A DNA stretch of 64,000 nucleotides from Catellatospora sichuanensis (GTDB lineage Bacteria; Actinomycetota; Actinomycetes; Mycobacteriales; Micromonosporaceae). How positions within the stretch are numbered: position 1 is the stretch's first letter; each line of letters begins with the position of its first letter. Where the stretch lies: positions 120,334 to 184,333 of the forward strand of contig NZ_ML660190.1 of assembly GCF_007483665.1 (NCBI RefSeq). The letters are read 5' to 3'. Both the position numbers and the translations under genes were made by a program. Below are positions 33,865 through 41,534 of this stretch, piece after piece. The notes below the pieces were generated by a model. That model saw only the letters and a list, made by a program, of their open reading frames with translations. It searched no databases and was not told the DNA's origin.

Positions 33865-34917
33865 ATGCTAAGACCGACTCGCGTGCTCTCCACCCTGGTG
33901 GGGATCGTCGCCATGCTCGGCACGCTGCTGGTCGCCGGCACGCCCTCGCAGGCTGCCGTGCCCAACCGGTTCGGCTTCGTCCTGTGGAACGGCGCGGCGG
34001 TGGTGCCCGGGGGAACCTACCCGGCGGCCACCACCGTCGTGCCGCTGGCCGTCGGCCGTTACCAGGTCACGTTCCCGGGTCAGGGGTTCAGCGGCGGCGT
34101 CGTGCACGTCACCGCGATCAGCAACGGACCCCGCTGGTGCCAGGCGGAGGCCTGGGGCCCGTCGGGCGCCAACGAGATCGCGATCATCCGCTGCTACCGG
34201 GTGGGCGGGGTGCCCGACAACAGCGGGTTCAGCGCCATCTTCACCACCAGCTCGGGCCCCGGCGCGTCCGGGCCCTACGGCTACGTGGACACCCAGCCCA
34301 CCGGCGTGATCATCAGCCAGTACAACGCGTCCGGCGCGGGCAACCTGGTCACACCGCTGGGTGTCGGCCAGTGGAGCGTGAAGTTCCCGAACATCGGCTC
34401 CGGCGGGCCGATCGACGGCAGCGCGCAGGTGACCGCCGTCGGCACCGTGGGCACCCGCTGCAAGATCCGAAACTGGACCTCGATCCCGGCCCAGCAAGAG
34501 GTCATCGTGTTCTGCTTCAACTCGGCGGGCGCGCTGGTCAACAGCCGCTTCACGGTGTCGTACCAGCAGAAGGCATCGCTCTACGGCGCGGGCTTCCCGC
34601 CGCAGAAGTTCGGCTACCTCTGGAACGCGCCACCGGTGGGCCCGGCGTTCACCAACTTCAACTCGGTGCTCGGCTACAGCGCGAACACCCTCATCTCGGC
34701 AGGCCCCGGACTGTCCCTGGTCACCTTCCGCCAGATCGGCTTCGCGCCGCTCACCGTGCAGGTCACCGCGGCCGGTTCGAACTCGAACTTCTGCGGGCTG
34801 AACTTCCCGTGGACCATCGCCGGCGTCGATCTGTACGTCCGTGACGTCAGCTGCTACACCAACGCCGGCGCGGCCGTGAACACCGGCTTCACCGTCAGCG
34901 CCAGCTCGCGCGTCTGA
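33865..34917 (+). CDS. Secreted protein with three tandem repeat domains
   Basis: A 350-residue exported protein. Signal peptide about residues 1-31 (hydrophobic core, AxA-type end before AVPNRFGF). Three related units of about 100 residues follow, starting FGFVLWNGAAVV, YGYVDTQPTGVI and FGYLWNAPPVGP. Each has a V-rich beta pattern, a central VTA(I/V) strand, two cysteines and an ending like NSGFSA or NSRFTVS or NTGFTVS. It is probably a beta-sandwich protein with a disulfide per unit. The ATG at 33865 follows GAAAGG. Function not recognised. Confidence 0.72.
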   Translation: MLRPTRVLSTLVGIVAMLGTLLVAGTPSQAAVPNRFGFVLWNGAAVVPGGTYPAATTVVPLAVGRYQVTFPGQGFSGGVVHVTAISNGPRWCQAEAWGPSGANEIAIIRCYRVGGVPDNSGFSAIFTTSSGPGASGPYGYVDTQPTGVIISQYNASGAGNLVTPLGVGQWSVKFPNIGSGGPIDGSAQVTAVGTVGTRCKIRNWTSIPAQQEVIVFCFNSAGALVNSRFTVSYQQKASLYGAGFPPQKFGYLWNAPPVGPAFTNFNSVLGYSANTLISAGPGLSLVTFRQIGFAPLTVQVTAAGSNSNFCGLNFPWTIAGVDLYVRDVSCYTNAGAAVNTGFTVSASSRV

Positions 34918-34926
34918 CCGGCCCGC

Positions 34927-34957
34927 GGCCACGCCCGGCTCCCTACCGGGCGTGGCC
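34927..34957. terminator. Bidirectional hairpin terminator
   Basis: GGCCACGCCCGG and CCGGGCGTGGCC form a perfect 12-bp stem around a 7-nt loop in the convergent gap. The right arm includes the stop codon region of the minus-strand gene, so it can serve both directions. Confidence 0.75.
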
Positions 34958-35716
34958 GTCACCGTCCTCCCCCGCCGGGTCCTTGCCCGCCACCGCCACC
35001 GTCGCCGCGGCCGCGGCGAGCAGGGCGCGCAACCGGTCGTGCGGGAAGTCTCCGCTGCCGGGTGGCGTGGTGCGGACGCTGTAAAACTCAGGCTCGCCAC
35101 CGCCGGGCTGGTGCGCCCACTGATTTCCGTTCTCGTCCCGCTGCCAGACCACGCCCGCGCCGCGGAAGTCGGCGCGCGCGAGCCAGTCGGCGGCACGCGG
35201 CCAGTAGCCGTGCCAGCCGTCCGGACGCAGCGAGTCGAACGCCGCGTCGACCATGGCCTCGGCCTGCGCCGCGTCGTCGTCGAACACGGCGGCGAACCGG
35301 GCCAGCAGCGCCAGGGCCGGGCCGGGGTGCGGCAGCAGTGGATCCCGCGCGGCCAGCGCACGGCAGGTCAGGTCCAGTTCCGACCAGCGCAGCGCGTACG
35401 GGTGCCAGTGCGCCTGATCGTCCCAGCCGAGGCAGGCGTCCTCGGCGTCACCGGGCCCCTGGATGCCGAGACTGTGATACCCGAGGACCGGGCTGAGTTC
35501 CAGCACCAGCCGGTGGCCGCCGCCGACGTCGAATACGGCGGTCATCTCGGGCTCGTCCTCGTCGTCCTCGTCGTCGAGTGCGGCTTCCTGCTCGGCCAGC
35601 AGGTCCGCGAGGTCACCGAGCCGGTCCGAGCCGGGTCCGTCGTCGTGCGCGAACTGATAACGCGCCCAGAAGACAGGATCGTGCCAAGACTCGCGCAGCA
35701 GATCAGGTACGGCCAT
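34943..35716 (-). CDS. Hypothetical cytoplasmic protein
   Basis: A 257-residue acidic protein starting MAVPDLLRESWHDPVFWARYQFAHDD. An acidic stretch (LDDEDDEDEPEM) lies near residue 50, VLELSPVLGYHSLGIQGP near residue 70 and a helical C-terminal half beyond. No signal, membrane helix or known motif is seen. The organisation faintly resembles the immunity-like SMI1/SUKH or DUF-type proteins of actinomycetes, but no defining motif supports that. Unknown function. Confidence 0.55.
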   Translation of the reverse strand: MAVPDLLRESWHDPVFWARYQFAHDDGPGSDRLGDLADLLAEQEAALDDEDDEDEPEMTAVFDVGGGHRLVLELSPVLGYHSLGIQGPGDAEDACLGWDDQAHWHPYALRWSELDLTCRALAARDPLLPHPGPALALLARFAAVFDDDAAQAEAMVDAAFDSLRPDGWHGYWPRAADWLARADFRGAGVVWQRDENGNQWAHQPGGGEPEFYSVRTTPPGSGDFPHDRLRALLAAAAATVAVAGKDPAGEDGDGHAR

Positions 35717-35789
35717 CACACGATCATGGCGCACGAACCAGCAGCCCTTCAACATCACCCCGCGCCGTCTACCTCCCACCGACAACGAC

Positions 35790-35809
35790 AAGAAGGTGCC
35801 TTCCTTCTT
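35790..35809 (-). terminator. Hairpin after the Rieske operon
   Basis: AAGAAGG and CCTTCTT pair over 7 bp around a 6-nt loop, 4 bp beyond the Rieske gene stop. The A/T-rich outer bases are unusual here. It likely ends the minus-strand Rieske operon. Confidence 0.5.
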
Positions 35810-35813
35810 GAGG

Positions 35814-36401
35814 TCAGGCGCGGAAGACGCCGGTGGCGTCGGACTTGACGGCGATTTCGCGGAGGGGGCGGTTGGCGGGGCCCCCGGCCACGGAGCCGTC
35901 GGCGGCACGGAAGCGGCTGCCGTGGCAGCCGCACTCGATGACGCCGTCGGCGACGCTGGTGACGATGCAGCCCTGGTGGGTGCAGACGGCGGAGAACGCC
36001 TTGAACACGCCCTGCTGCGGCTGGGTGACGACCAGACGCTCGGCTTCGAGCACCACGCCGCCGCCCACCGGCACCTTGCCCGCCTCGACCAGCGGCTTGG
36101 CCTTCGGCGGGGCCGCAGCGGTGGCGCCGGGACCCGTGGTGCCCGGTGCGGGGCCGGGACCCGTGGTGCCCGGTGCGGCGCCGGGGCCAGTGGTGCCCGG
36201 TGCCGGGCCGGTCGTGCCGGGGACGGGCTCGGTCGGTAGCGGCTCGGCCGCGGTGTTCTCGCCGTAGGTCTGGCAGCCTGCCAGCAGGGCGGCCGCCCCG
36301 GCCACGCCCGCCAGCACGGCCCGGCGTGAGGCGCAGCCGGCCGCGCAGCCGCCGGTGGTGGTGGTGGTGGTGGTGTCGTCGTGCATCTCGGTCTCCCGCA
36401 T
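35814..36401 (-). CDS. Rieske [2Fe-2S] lipoprotein
   Basis: A 195-residue exported electron-transfer protein. The start is polar with a Thr run (HDDTTTTTTT), then SRRAVLAGVAGAAALLAGC combines a twin-arginine-like pair with a lipobox. A low-complexity linker of PGTTGPG-type repeats follows. The Rieske domain has both cluster motifs, CTHQGC and CGCHGS, spaced as usual, and a late GGPANRPLREI. ATG 36401 overlaps the upstream stop (TGATG); ATG 36386, preceded by GGGAGA, is an alternative. It probably pairs with the heme-like membrane protein encoded just before it. Confidence 0.88.
   Translation of the reverse strand: MRETEMHDDTTTTTTTGGCAAGCASRRAVLAGVAGAAALLAGCQTYGENTAAEPLPTEPVPGTTGPAPGTTGPGAAPGTTGPGPAPGTTGPGATAAAPPKAKPLVEAGKVPVGGGVVLEAERLVVTQPQQGVFKAFSAVCTHQGCIVTSVADGVIECGCHGSRFRAADGSVAGGPANRPLREIAVKSDATGVFRA
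36351..36380. repeat. Trinucleotide GTG/CAC repeat
   Basis: A run of GTG units (CAC on the coding strand) encodes the poly-Thr start of the Rieske lipoprotein. Length changes would keep the frame and alter only the Thr count ahead of the signal sequence. Confidence 0.6.
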
Positions 36402-36955
36402 CAGAAACGCACCCCGATCGTGGTGAAGTACCAGAACGACGAGGTCAGCCACAGTCCTATCAGGAGGGTGAACACCGCACCGCCGAGCAGCGGCAGGGTC
36501 CACCCGGGCAGCCCGCGTTTGGGCAGGCTCAGCATCTTCACCGTGAACGCGCCGAAGAAGAAGCAGCCCAGCAGCGAGTGGACCAGAGTGCGGGTGTCGT
36601 AGGTGGCGAAGCCCAGCGCATACAGGCAGTGCACGGCCACCGGCACCGTCAGCAGGAAGGCGAACCGGCCCGACCAGCGGTGCAGCGTCCCGATCCAGGA
36701 CGGCACCCGCGACCCGAACTTGCCCCACATCGCGAACGCGCTGACCAGTTGTACCAGCGCGAGCAGCGCCGCCCCGCTGGCCAGCCACACCTTCACCGTC
36801 TGCGGGCCGGAGAAGCCGGCCACGTTCACCGCGATCCCGGTCGGGGTGTGCACGCTGCCGTAAACGCCCAGGGTCACCGTCACCACCGCGCCGAGCAGCA
36901 GCGGCACGTACAGCCCTGCCGCCGAGACCCTGGTGCGCCTGGTCTGCTCGCTCAT
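36401..36955 (-). CDS. DUF6529 family membrane protein, cytochrome b561-like
   Basis: A 184-residue protein with about five to six membrane helices. Candidate heme ligands are histidines in GTLHRWSGRFAFLL, VPVAVHCLYALGF and LVHSLLGCFFFGAF, the pattern of b-type di-heme or ferric-reductase-like membrane proteins. It directly precedes the Rieske lipoprotein with a TGATG overlap. Together they could form a membrane-to-outside electron-transfer pair. Heme binding is inferred from His placement. Its ATG is overlapped by a short upstream frame carrying the Shine-Dalgarno. Confidence 0.72.
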   Translation of the reverse strand: MSEQTRRTRVSAAGLYVPLLLGAVVTVTLGVYGSVHTPTGIAVNVAGFSGPQTVKVWLASGAALLALVQLVSAFAMWGKFGSRVPSWIGTLHRWSGRFAFLLTVPVAVHCLYALGFATYDTRTLVHSLLGCFFFGAFTVKMLSLPKRGLPGWTLPLLGGAVFTLLIGLWLTSSFWYFTTIGVRF

Positions 36956-37023
36956 GCCTTCTCCTCGCTGCGCTCGTCGGCGGCATCACCGAGCCTGCCG
37001 ATTCGCTCGCACTGCTCGCTCAT
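36952..37023 (-). CDS. 23-residue leader peptide with ADERSEE tail
   Basis: An ATG-started frame encodes MSEQCERIGRLG followed by DAADERSEEKA and a stop that overlaps the next ATG (ATGA). Both it and the downstream protein start MSEQ. Its last 27 bases before the coupling site repeat a segment at the end of the nucleotide cyclase gene. It most likely acts as a translational-coupling leader rather than a functional peptide. Confidence 0.4.
   Translation of the reverse strand: MSEQCERIGRLGDAADERSEEKA
36953..36986 (-). repeat. Coupling cassette repeat, copy 1
   Basis: On the minus strand this reads ATGCCGCCGACGAGC then GCAGCGAGGAGA, and continues to the ATGAGC start of the DUF6529 gene. Over about 37 bp only two bases differ from the copy at 39606-39642. 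It encodes ADERSEE plus a strong GAGGAGA Shine-Dalgarno placed just before an overlapping start. Confidence 0.7.
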
Positions 37024-37089
37024 GCCCTTTTCCCTTCCTGCTTGCCGGTGGCGCGAACGGCCACGAGTTGTCGGCGACGCTCGTCCATG

Positions 37090-37776
37090 TCAGTTCGTGG
37101 TCAGCGCGCCGGTGACGGGCTCGGCGGTCAGCGCCGCGCCGTCGACGGTGACCGCCCCGGTGGCCGGGTCGATCGCGGGTGCCGGCTGCGGCACGTCGTC
37201 GACGGTGACGACACCGACCTGGCTGCCGTCGGGCAGCACGATCCAGCCGCCGACGACCTTGGCGTTGCGTACGGTCGCGGTGGCACGGTATAGGCCGGAC
37301 GGTTTGGCGACCGCTTTGACGGTGAAGGTCCACTTCCGGCCGTTCGCGGTGACCGTGCCGGTGGCCTTGCCGCCGCCGAAGGTGCCGGTGAGGGTGGCGC
37401 CCTTCTTGCCGGTGAGCGTCAGCTTGCCGTCCGCGGCAGTGCCCTGCAGCCACACCTCGGCCTTCTTGCCGTCGCACAGGTATGCCACCGCGACGCCGTC
37501 GGTGACCGAGATCGCGATCGTCGCCCCGCCGCCGTCGACGGTGCCCGCCCAGACGGCGTTCACCTTGGCGGCGGGCGCAGCCGGGGACGCGTCCGCCGTA
37601 GGCGGGGCCGCGGGCGGCGCGGACTCGGCGGGCGCGGTCGTGGCCGGCGCGGCGCCGAACCCGACCGGGTCCGGGTCGTCGCCGCCGCGTGCGGTGACCG
37701 TCAGGTTCACGGTGATCAGCACGGCCGCGAGCGCGAGTCCGGCCAGCAGCGTGAGCAGAGGTCCGTTGCGCTTCAT
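37090..37776 (-). CDS. Exported or membrane-anchored hypothetical protein
   Basis: A 228-residue protein. Residues 6-28 form a hydrophobic signal or anchor (LLTLLAGLALAAVLITVNLTV), followed by a Pro/Ala/Thr-rich linker to about residue 72. A beta-rich domain with many short alternating strands follows (VWAGTVDGGGATIAISVTDGVAVAYLCDG..., LTGTFGGGKATGTVTANGRKWTFTVKAV). The second half looks like a small beta-barrel. It sits upstream of the DUF6529/Rieske pair on the same strand. Function unknown. Confidence 0.62.
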   Translation of the reverse strand: MKRNGPLLTLLAGLALAAVLITVNLTVTARGGDDPDPVGFGAAPATTAPAESAPPAAPPTADASPAAPAAKVNAVWAGTVDGGGATIAISVTDGVAVAYLCDGKKAEVWLQGTAADGKLTLTGKKGATLTGTFGGGKATGTVTANGRKWTFTVKAVAKPSGLYRATATVRNAKVVGGWIVLPDGSQVGVVTVDDVPQPAPAIDPATGAVTVDGAALTAEPVTGALTTN

Positions 37777-37915
37777 GGTCAGCTCCTAACGCCGCCGGAC
37801 ACAGCACCGGCGACGGGTCCAGCCAACCGCGGATGCGGGCGGCGGTCTGCGTACTAGTCCACACAGCGGATTCGCGACAGTTCTGCGGCGGTGTCGCGGG
37901 GCGTAGGGTGTCGGC

Positions 37916-39640
37916 GTGTCGCGGCCCTTCCTCCCTCCCGCCGTCCAGCCGGTGCGCGCCCTGGTCTGGCTGCTGCATCTGGCGCTGCCGATGGCGGGGC
38001 TGTGGCTGCTGCTGGCCGTGCCGGGCGCCGACATCTCCTGGCACGACGCGCACAGCCACTTCTGGCTGGTGCTGGTGGTCGCCGCGGTCAACGTGGTGCT
38101 GGGCCTGCGGATCTCGGCCGTGGCACGCAAGCGGGCCGACGCGCGGCTGCTGCTGGTGTCACTGGCGTTCCTGGCCAGCGCCGGCTTCCTGCTGCTGCAC
38201 GCACTGGCCACGCCCGGCGTGCTGGTGCATCACCCCACCGTCGGCTTCGACATGTCACAGCCCGTGGGCCTGGCCGTCGCGTCGGTGTTCGCGCTGGTCT
38301 CGTCGCTGCCGCTGGAGGGGGCCCGGGGCGCGGCGGTGCTGCGGGCCCGGCCCTGGCTCCAACTCGGACTGTGGCTGCTGATCCTGGGCTGGGGCGTGAT
38401 CGAGCTGCTGGACCTGCCGCCGCTGAGCGCCCGGCCCGGCCCACGCGACGTGCAGGGTGCGATGGCCTGGGTCACCGCGGCCACGGTCGTGCTCTACCTG
38501 GTCGCCGCGCTGCGCTACTTCGCCATGCACCGGCGCAAGCCCGCCGCCATGCTGATCAGCATCGTCACCGCGTTCACCCTGCTGGCCGAGTCGAGCGTGG
38601 CGGTGCTGCTGGCGTACAAGTGGCAGCTGTCCTGGTGGGAGTGGCACCTGCTGCTGGCGTTCGCGTTCGGCTTCGTCGCGTACAGCGCCTACGTGCAGTA
38701 CGGCCGCGAGGGCGGCAGCGCAGGCCTGTTCGACGCGATCACGCTGGACCAGACCGCTCGCGCGATCCGCGCCGAATACGGTGCGGCGCTGGAGGAGCTG
38801 GTCACCGCGCTGCAGGAGCGCGAGCGCACCGGGGCGGCCACCGGGCCGGTCTCCGCCCGGCTGGCCGAACGCTTCGGGCTGACCGAGGGCCAGACCGCGG
38901 TGCTCGACCGGGCCGCCGCGGCGCTGTCGGCCGAGCGGGAGGTGTCGCGCACGCTGGGCACCCTGTTCCGGCACTACCTGTCGCCGGACGTGGCCGCGGC
39001 GCTGCTGGCCGACCCCGACCAGGCCGCGCTCGGCGGCGAGGTGGTCCAGGTGACCGCGCTCTTCGCCGACCTGCGCGGCTTCACGACGTTCTCCGAAGGC
39101 GTCGAACCGGCCGAGATCGTACGGATGCTCAACCGCTACCACGGCGTCGCGGTGCCGGCGATCCTCGACAACGGGGGCACCGTGGTGCAGTTCGTGGGCG
39201 ACGCGCTGCTGGCGCTGTTCAACGCCCCGGCCCGGCAGCCCGACCACGCGCTGCGGGCCGTACGCGCGGCACTGGCCATGCAGCGCGGGGTCGACGCGAT
39301 CGCCGCCGGGCACCCCGACTGGCCGCGTTTCCGGGTCGGTGCGAACACCGGCCCGGCGCTGGTCGGCAACATCGGCAGTGAGCAGCTGCGAGGCTTCAAC
39401 GCAATGGGCGACGCGGTCAACGTCGCGGCCCGCCTGCAGACCCTCGCCGAGCCCGGCCAGGTCGTCATCGGCGAGGCGACCCGCCTGGCCGCCGGGCGCG
39501 CGATCATCGTGCAGCCGCTGGGCGACCTGCCGGTCAAGGGCCGGATCGCCACGGTACGCGCATACGCCGTCACGGGGATGCACACCGCGGTGCGGGCCCC
39601 CGCCCATGCCGCCGACGAGCGCAGCGAGGAGAGGGCGTGA
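37916..39640 (+). CDS. Membrane class III nucleotide cyclase with a Q/N purine pair
   Basis: A 574-residue protein. About seven hydrophobic segments fill residues 15-260, a helical linker follows, and a class III cyclase domain spans about 375-555. Metal ligands D385 (FADLRGF) and D429 (FVGDALLALF) and transition-state residues N502 and R506 (VNVAARL) are intact. The purine-selecting positions, Lys and Asp in typical adenylate cyclases, are Q425 and N495. Mycobacterial Rv0386 has such a Q/N pair and makes mostly cAMP with some cGMP. The stop overlaps the GTG of a CRP-type regulator. Start is GTG. Confidence 0.88.
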   Translation: MSRPFLPPAVQPVRALVWLLHLALPMAGLWLLLAVPGADISWHDAHSHFWLVLVVAAVNVVLGLRISAVARKRADARLLLVSLAFLASAGFLLLHALATPGVLVHHPTVGFDMSQPVGLAVASVFALVSSLPLEGARGAAVLRARPWLQLGLWLLILGWGVIELLDLPPLSARPGPRDVQGAMAWVTAATVVLYLVAALRYFAMHRRKPAAMLISIVTAFTLLAESSVAVLLAYKWQLSWWEWHLLLAFAFGFVAYSAYVQYGREGGSAGLFDAITLDQTARAIRAEYGAALEELVTALQERERTGAATGPVSARLAERFGLTEGQTAVLDRAAAALSAEREVSRTLGTLFRHYLSPDVAAALLADPDQAALGGEVVQVTALFADLRGFTTFSEGVEPAEIVRMLNRYHGVAVPAILDNGGTVVQFVGDALLALFNAPARQPDHALRAVRAALAMQRGVDAIAAGHPDWPRFRVGANTGPALVGNIGSEQLRGFNAMGDAVNVAARLQTLAEPGQVVIGEATRLAAGRAIIVQPLGDLPVKGRIATVRAYAVTGMHTAVRAPAHAADERSEERA

Positions 39641-39642
39641 GC
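39606..39642 (+). repeat. Coupling cassette repeat, copy 2
   Basis: This copy forms the 3' end of the cyclase gene (HAADERSEERA) and supplies GAGGAGA as ribosome-binding site for the overlapping GTGAGC start of the CRP-type gene. It repeats the minus-strand segment at 36953-36986 and the adjoining start codon with two differences. Confidence 0.7.
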
Positions 39643-40305
39643 GGTGATTTCTGGAGCCTGCTCACCCCCGCCGAGCAGGAGCAGTTCACCCGGCGCAGCG
39701 CCCTGCGCCGGTGGAGCCGGGGCGAGGTGCTGTGCCGGGAGGCCGACCGCTCCGACTGGGTCGCCATGCTGCGCGCCGGACGGGTCAAGGCGTCCTCGCA
39801 CACCGCCGCGGGCGGCGAGGTCGTGCTCGCCGTACGCGGACCCGGCGCGCTGCTCGGCGAGCTGTCGGCGGTCGACCGCGCGCCGCGTTCTGCCACGCTG
39901 ACCGCGCTGGAGCCGGTGACCGCGCTGGTCATGGCGCTGCCGGAGTTCGAGGCATACCTGCAGGCCCACGGCCGGGTGGCGTTTCTGCTGATGCGGCTGC
40001 TCACCGAGCGGCTGCGCGACGCCGACCGCAAGCGGGTCGAGTTCGGCGCGCAGGACAGCACCGGCCGGGTCGCCGCGCGCCTGGTCGAGCTGGCCGAGCG
40101 GTTCGGCCGCCCGGACGGGGACGCGATCGCCATCGCGCTGCCGCTGTCCCAGGACGAGCTGGCGGGCTGGGTGGGCGCGTCCCGTGAGGCGGTCAGCAAG
40201 GCGCTGGGCGTGCTGCGGGCCGCCGGCTGGATCCGCACCAGCCGGATGTCGGTGACCGTGCTGGACCTGGCCGCGTTGCGGGCACGCGCCGGTCTGTCCG
40301 GTTGA
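39637..40305 (+). CDS. CRP/FNR family cyclic-nucleotide-responsive regulator
   Basis: A 222-residue regulator. The N-terminal cyclic-nucleotide-binding barrel has a phosphate-binding cassette with G74, E75 and R84-S85-A86-T87 (GELSAVDRAPRSATL), the residues that contact cyclic phosphate and ribose. A dimer helix follows (VAFLLMRLLTERLRDAD), then a winged helix with LSQDELAGWVGASREAVSKALGVLRAAGWI. The GTG start overlaps the cyclase stop, so enzyme and receptor are made together. Its targets are unknown. No CRP-type TGTGA-N6-TCACA site was noticed nearby. Confidence 0.88.
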   Translation: MSGDFWSLLTPAEQEQFTRRSALRRWSRGEVLCREADRSDWVAMLRAGRVKASSHTAAGGEVVLAVRGPGALLGELSAVDRAPRSATLTALEPVTALVMALPEFEAYLQAHGRVAFLLMRLLTERLRDADRKRVEFGAQDSTGRVAARLVELAERFGRPDGDAIAIALPLSQDELAGWVGASREAVSKALGVLRAAGWIRTSRMSVTVLDLAALRARAGLSG

Positions 40306-40389
40306 TCGGCCCGGTTGCCGGCCGCCCGCCCGGGACTCGGCCGTGTCGCAGGCGCGCGCCCGGTCGCCCGGTTGAGTAGATTGCCCCGT

Positions 40390-40956
40390 GTGCACCGTTC
40401 ATCGACATCCACCCGGCCGCACGGTCTCCGTCCCGGCCGCCGGTCTCTGCCGGCAGTTGTGATCGCGGCGCTGCTGCCGGTCCTCGCCGCGTGCTCCGGC
40501 GTCGAGCACGCCGCGCGCGAACCCGACCCCGTCGAGCACGGCGCGCTCATCAACGTGGTCCGCAACGGGGGACGGCCCTTCCGCGACGAGAGTGCGATGG
40601 TGCTGCCCGACGGCTCGTGGCGCACCTACCGGGGCGGCCGGGACAAGGCGACCGGCGTGCTGACCTCGCAGCAGCAGGCGCAGCTGACGGCGCTGCTCGC
40701 CGATCCGCGCCTGCGGGACGAGGGTCGGCAGAGCCACCCGCCGGTCGTTTGCCCGGACGCCTTCCGGGTCTGGGTGTACGTGGTGCACCCGGACCGCAAC
40801 GTCACCATCGGATACGCCGAATGCCCGGACGCCGCGGCGCCCCCGGTGGCCGCGGGCATCGCACAGCTGCTGATGGATGCGACGGACTGGGTCGGAGTGC
40901 AGGCCATGGTCGCCGGCCCCGGTGGCCCACCAGGCCGCATAGACTGGCACACATGA
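40390..40956 (+). CDS. Lipoprotein, first of a paralogous pair
   Basis: A 188-residue lipoprotein from GTG 40390. A long basic n-region precedes AVVIAALLPVLAAC, which includes the lipobox. The mature part has LPDGSWRTYRGG, LTSQQQAQLTALLADPRL, VCPDAFRVWVYVVHPDRNVTIGYAECPD and a helical end. The two mature cysteines could form a disulfide. The stop overlaps the start of a second gene of the same design. Function unknown. Confidence 0.72.
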   Translation: MHRSSTSTRPHGLRPGRRSLPAVVIAALLPVLAACSGVEHAAREPDPVEHGALINVVRNGGRPFRDESAMVLPDGSWRTYRGGRDKATGVLTSQQQAQLTALLADPRLRDEGRQSHPPVVCPDAFRVWVYVVHPDRNVTIGYAECPDAAAPPVAAGIAQLLMDATDWVGVQAMVAGPGGPPGRIDWHT

Positions 40957-41489
40957 ATGGAGCACCGCCGGCAGGCAACCGACCCGCGACCCGGGACGTC
41001 TCAGGGCACATGACCGCACTGCGTTTCGCCGCTTTGGCGGCACTGCTGTCGCTCACCACGGCCTGCGCGCCCGGCCCCCCGGATCCCGGCGCCTCGCCCA
41101 GCGCGGGGGCCGAGGTCTCGCCCAGTCCGGCCTCGGTCGTCGTGCACCGCACCGGCGGCATCGCCGGCGTCGACGATCAGATCACGGTCGACCCGACGGG
41201 CGCCTGGACCGCAACGGACCGCGCCAGAACCCGCAAATCAGGCGAACTGACCAATTCGGAGCGGGAGCAGCTGCAGACCCTCGCCGCCGACCCGCGGCTG
41301 GACGCCGAGGCCGCCCGCCCCACCGCGCCGACCAAGTGCGCCGACGCCTTTCAGTACTCCGTCACCGTGGATCGGACAGGCGGCGACGGAACGGTCATCG
41401 TCACGTTCACCGACTGCCCCGGTGACGAAAATCTGCCAGAGGCCGCCGCCGCGATAGCGAACCTGGTCACGGGCGCTGTCGATAGCTGA
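40953..41489 (+). CDS. Lipoprotein, second of a paralogous pair
   Basis: A 178-residue lipoprotein paralogous to the preceding product. It shares DPTGAWTAT, LTNSEREQLQTLAADPRL, KCADAFQYSVTVDR and VTFTDCPGDENLPEAAAAIANL. ATG 40953 overlaps the previous stop (ATGA); ATG 41010 gives a tighter signal peptide (MTALRFAALAALLSLTTAC) and may be the true start. The pair probably arose by tandem duplication. Role unknown. Confidence 0.7.
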   Translation: MNGAPPAGNRPATRDVSGHMTALRFAALAALLSLTTACAPGPPDPGASPSAGAEVSPSPASVVVHRTGGIAGVDDQITVDPTGAWTATDRARTRKSGELTNSEREQLQTLAADPRLDAEAARPTAPTKCADAFQYSVTVDRTGGDGTVIVTFTDCPGDENLPEAAAAIANLVTGAVDS

Positions 41490-41534
41490 TCTTCATCCAT
41501 ACGCGTCTACGGACGGCATCCCGATGACGTTTGC

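Noticed and set aside
36122-36215. Short tandem repeats resembling a regulatory array
   Set aside because: They encode the PGTTGPG linker of the Rieske lipoprotein and keep the frame.
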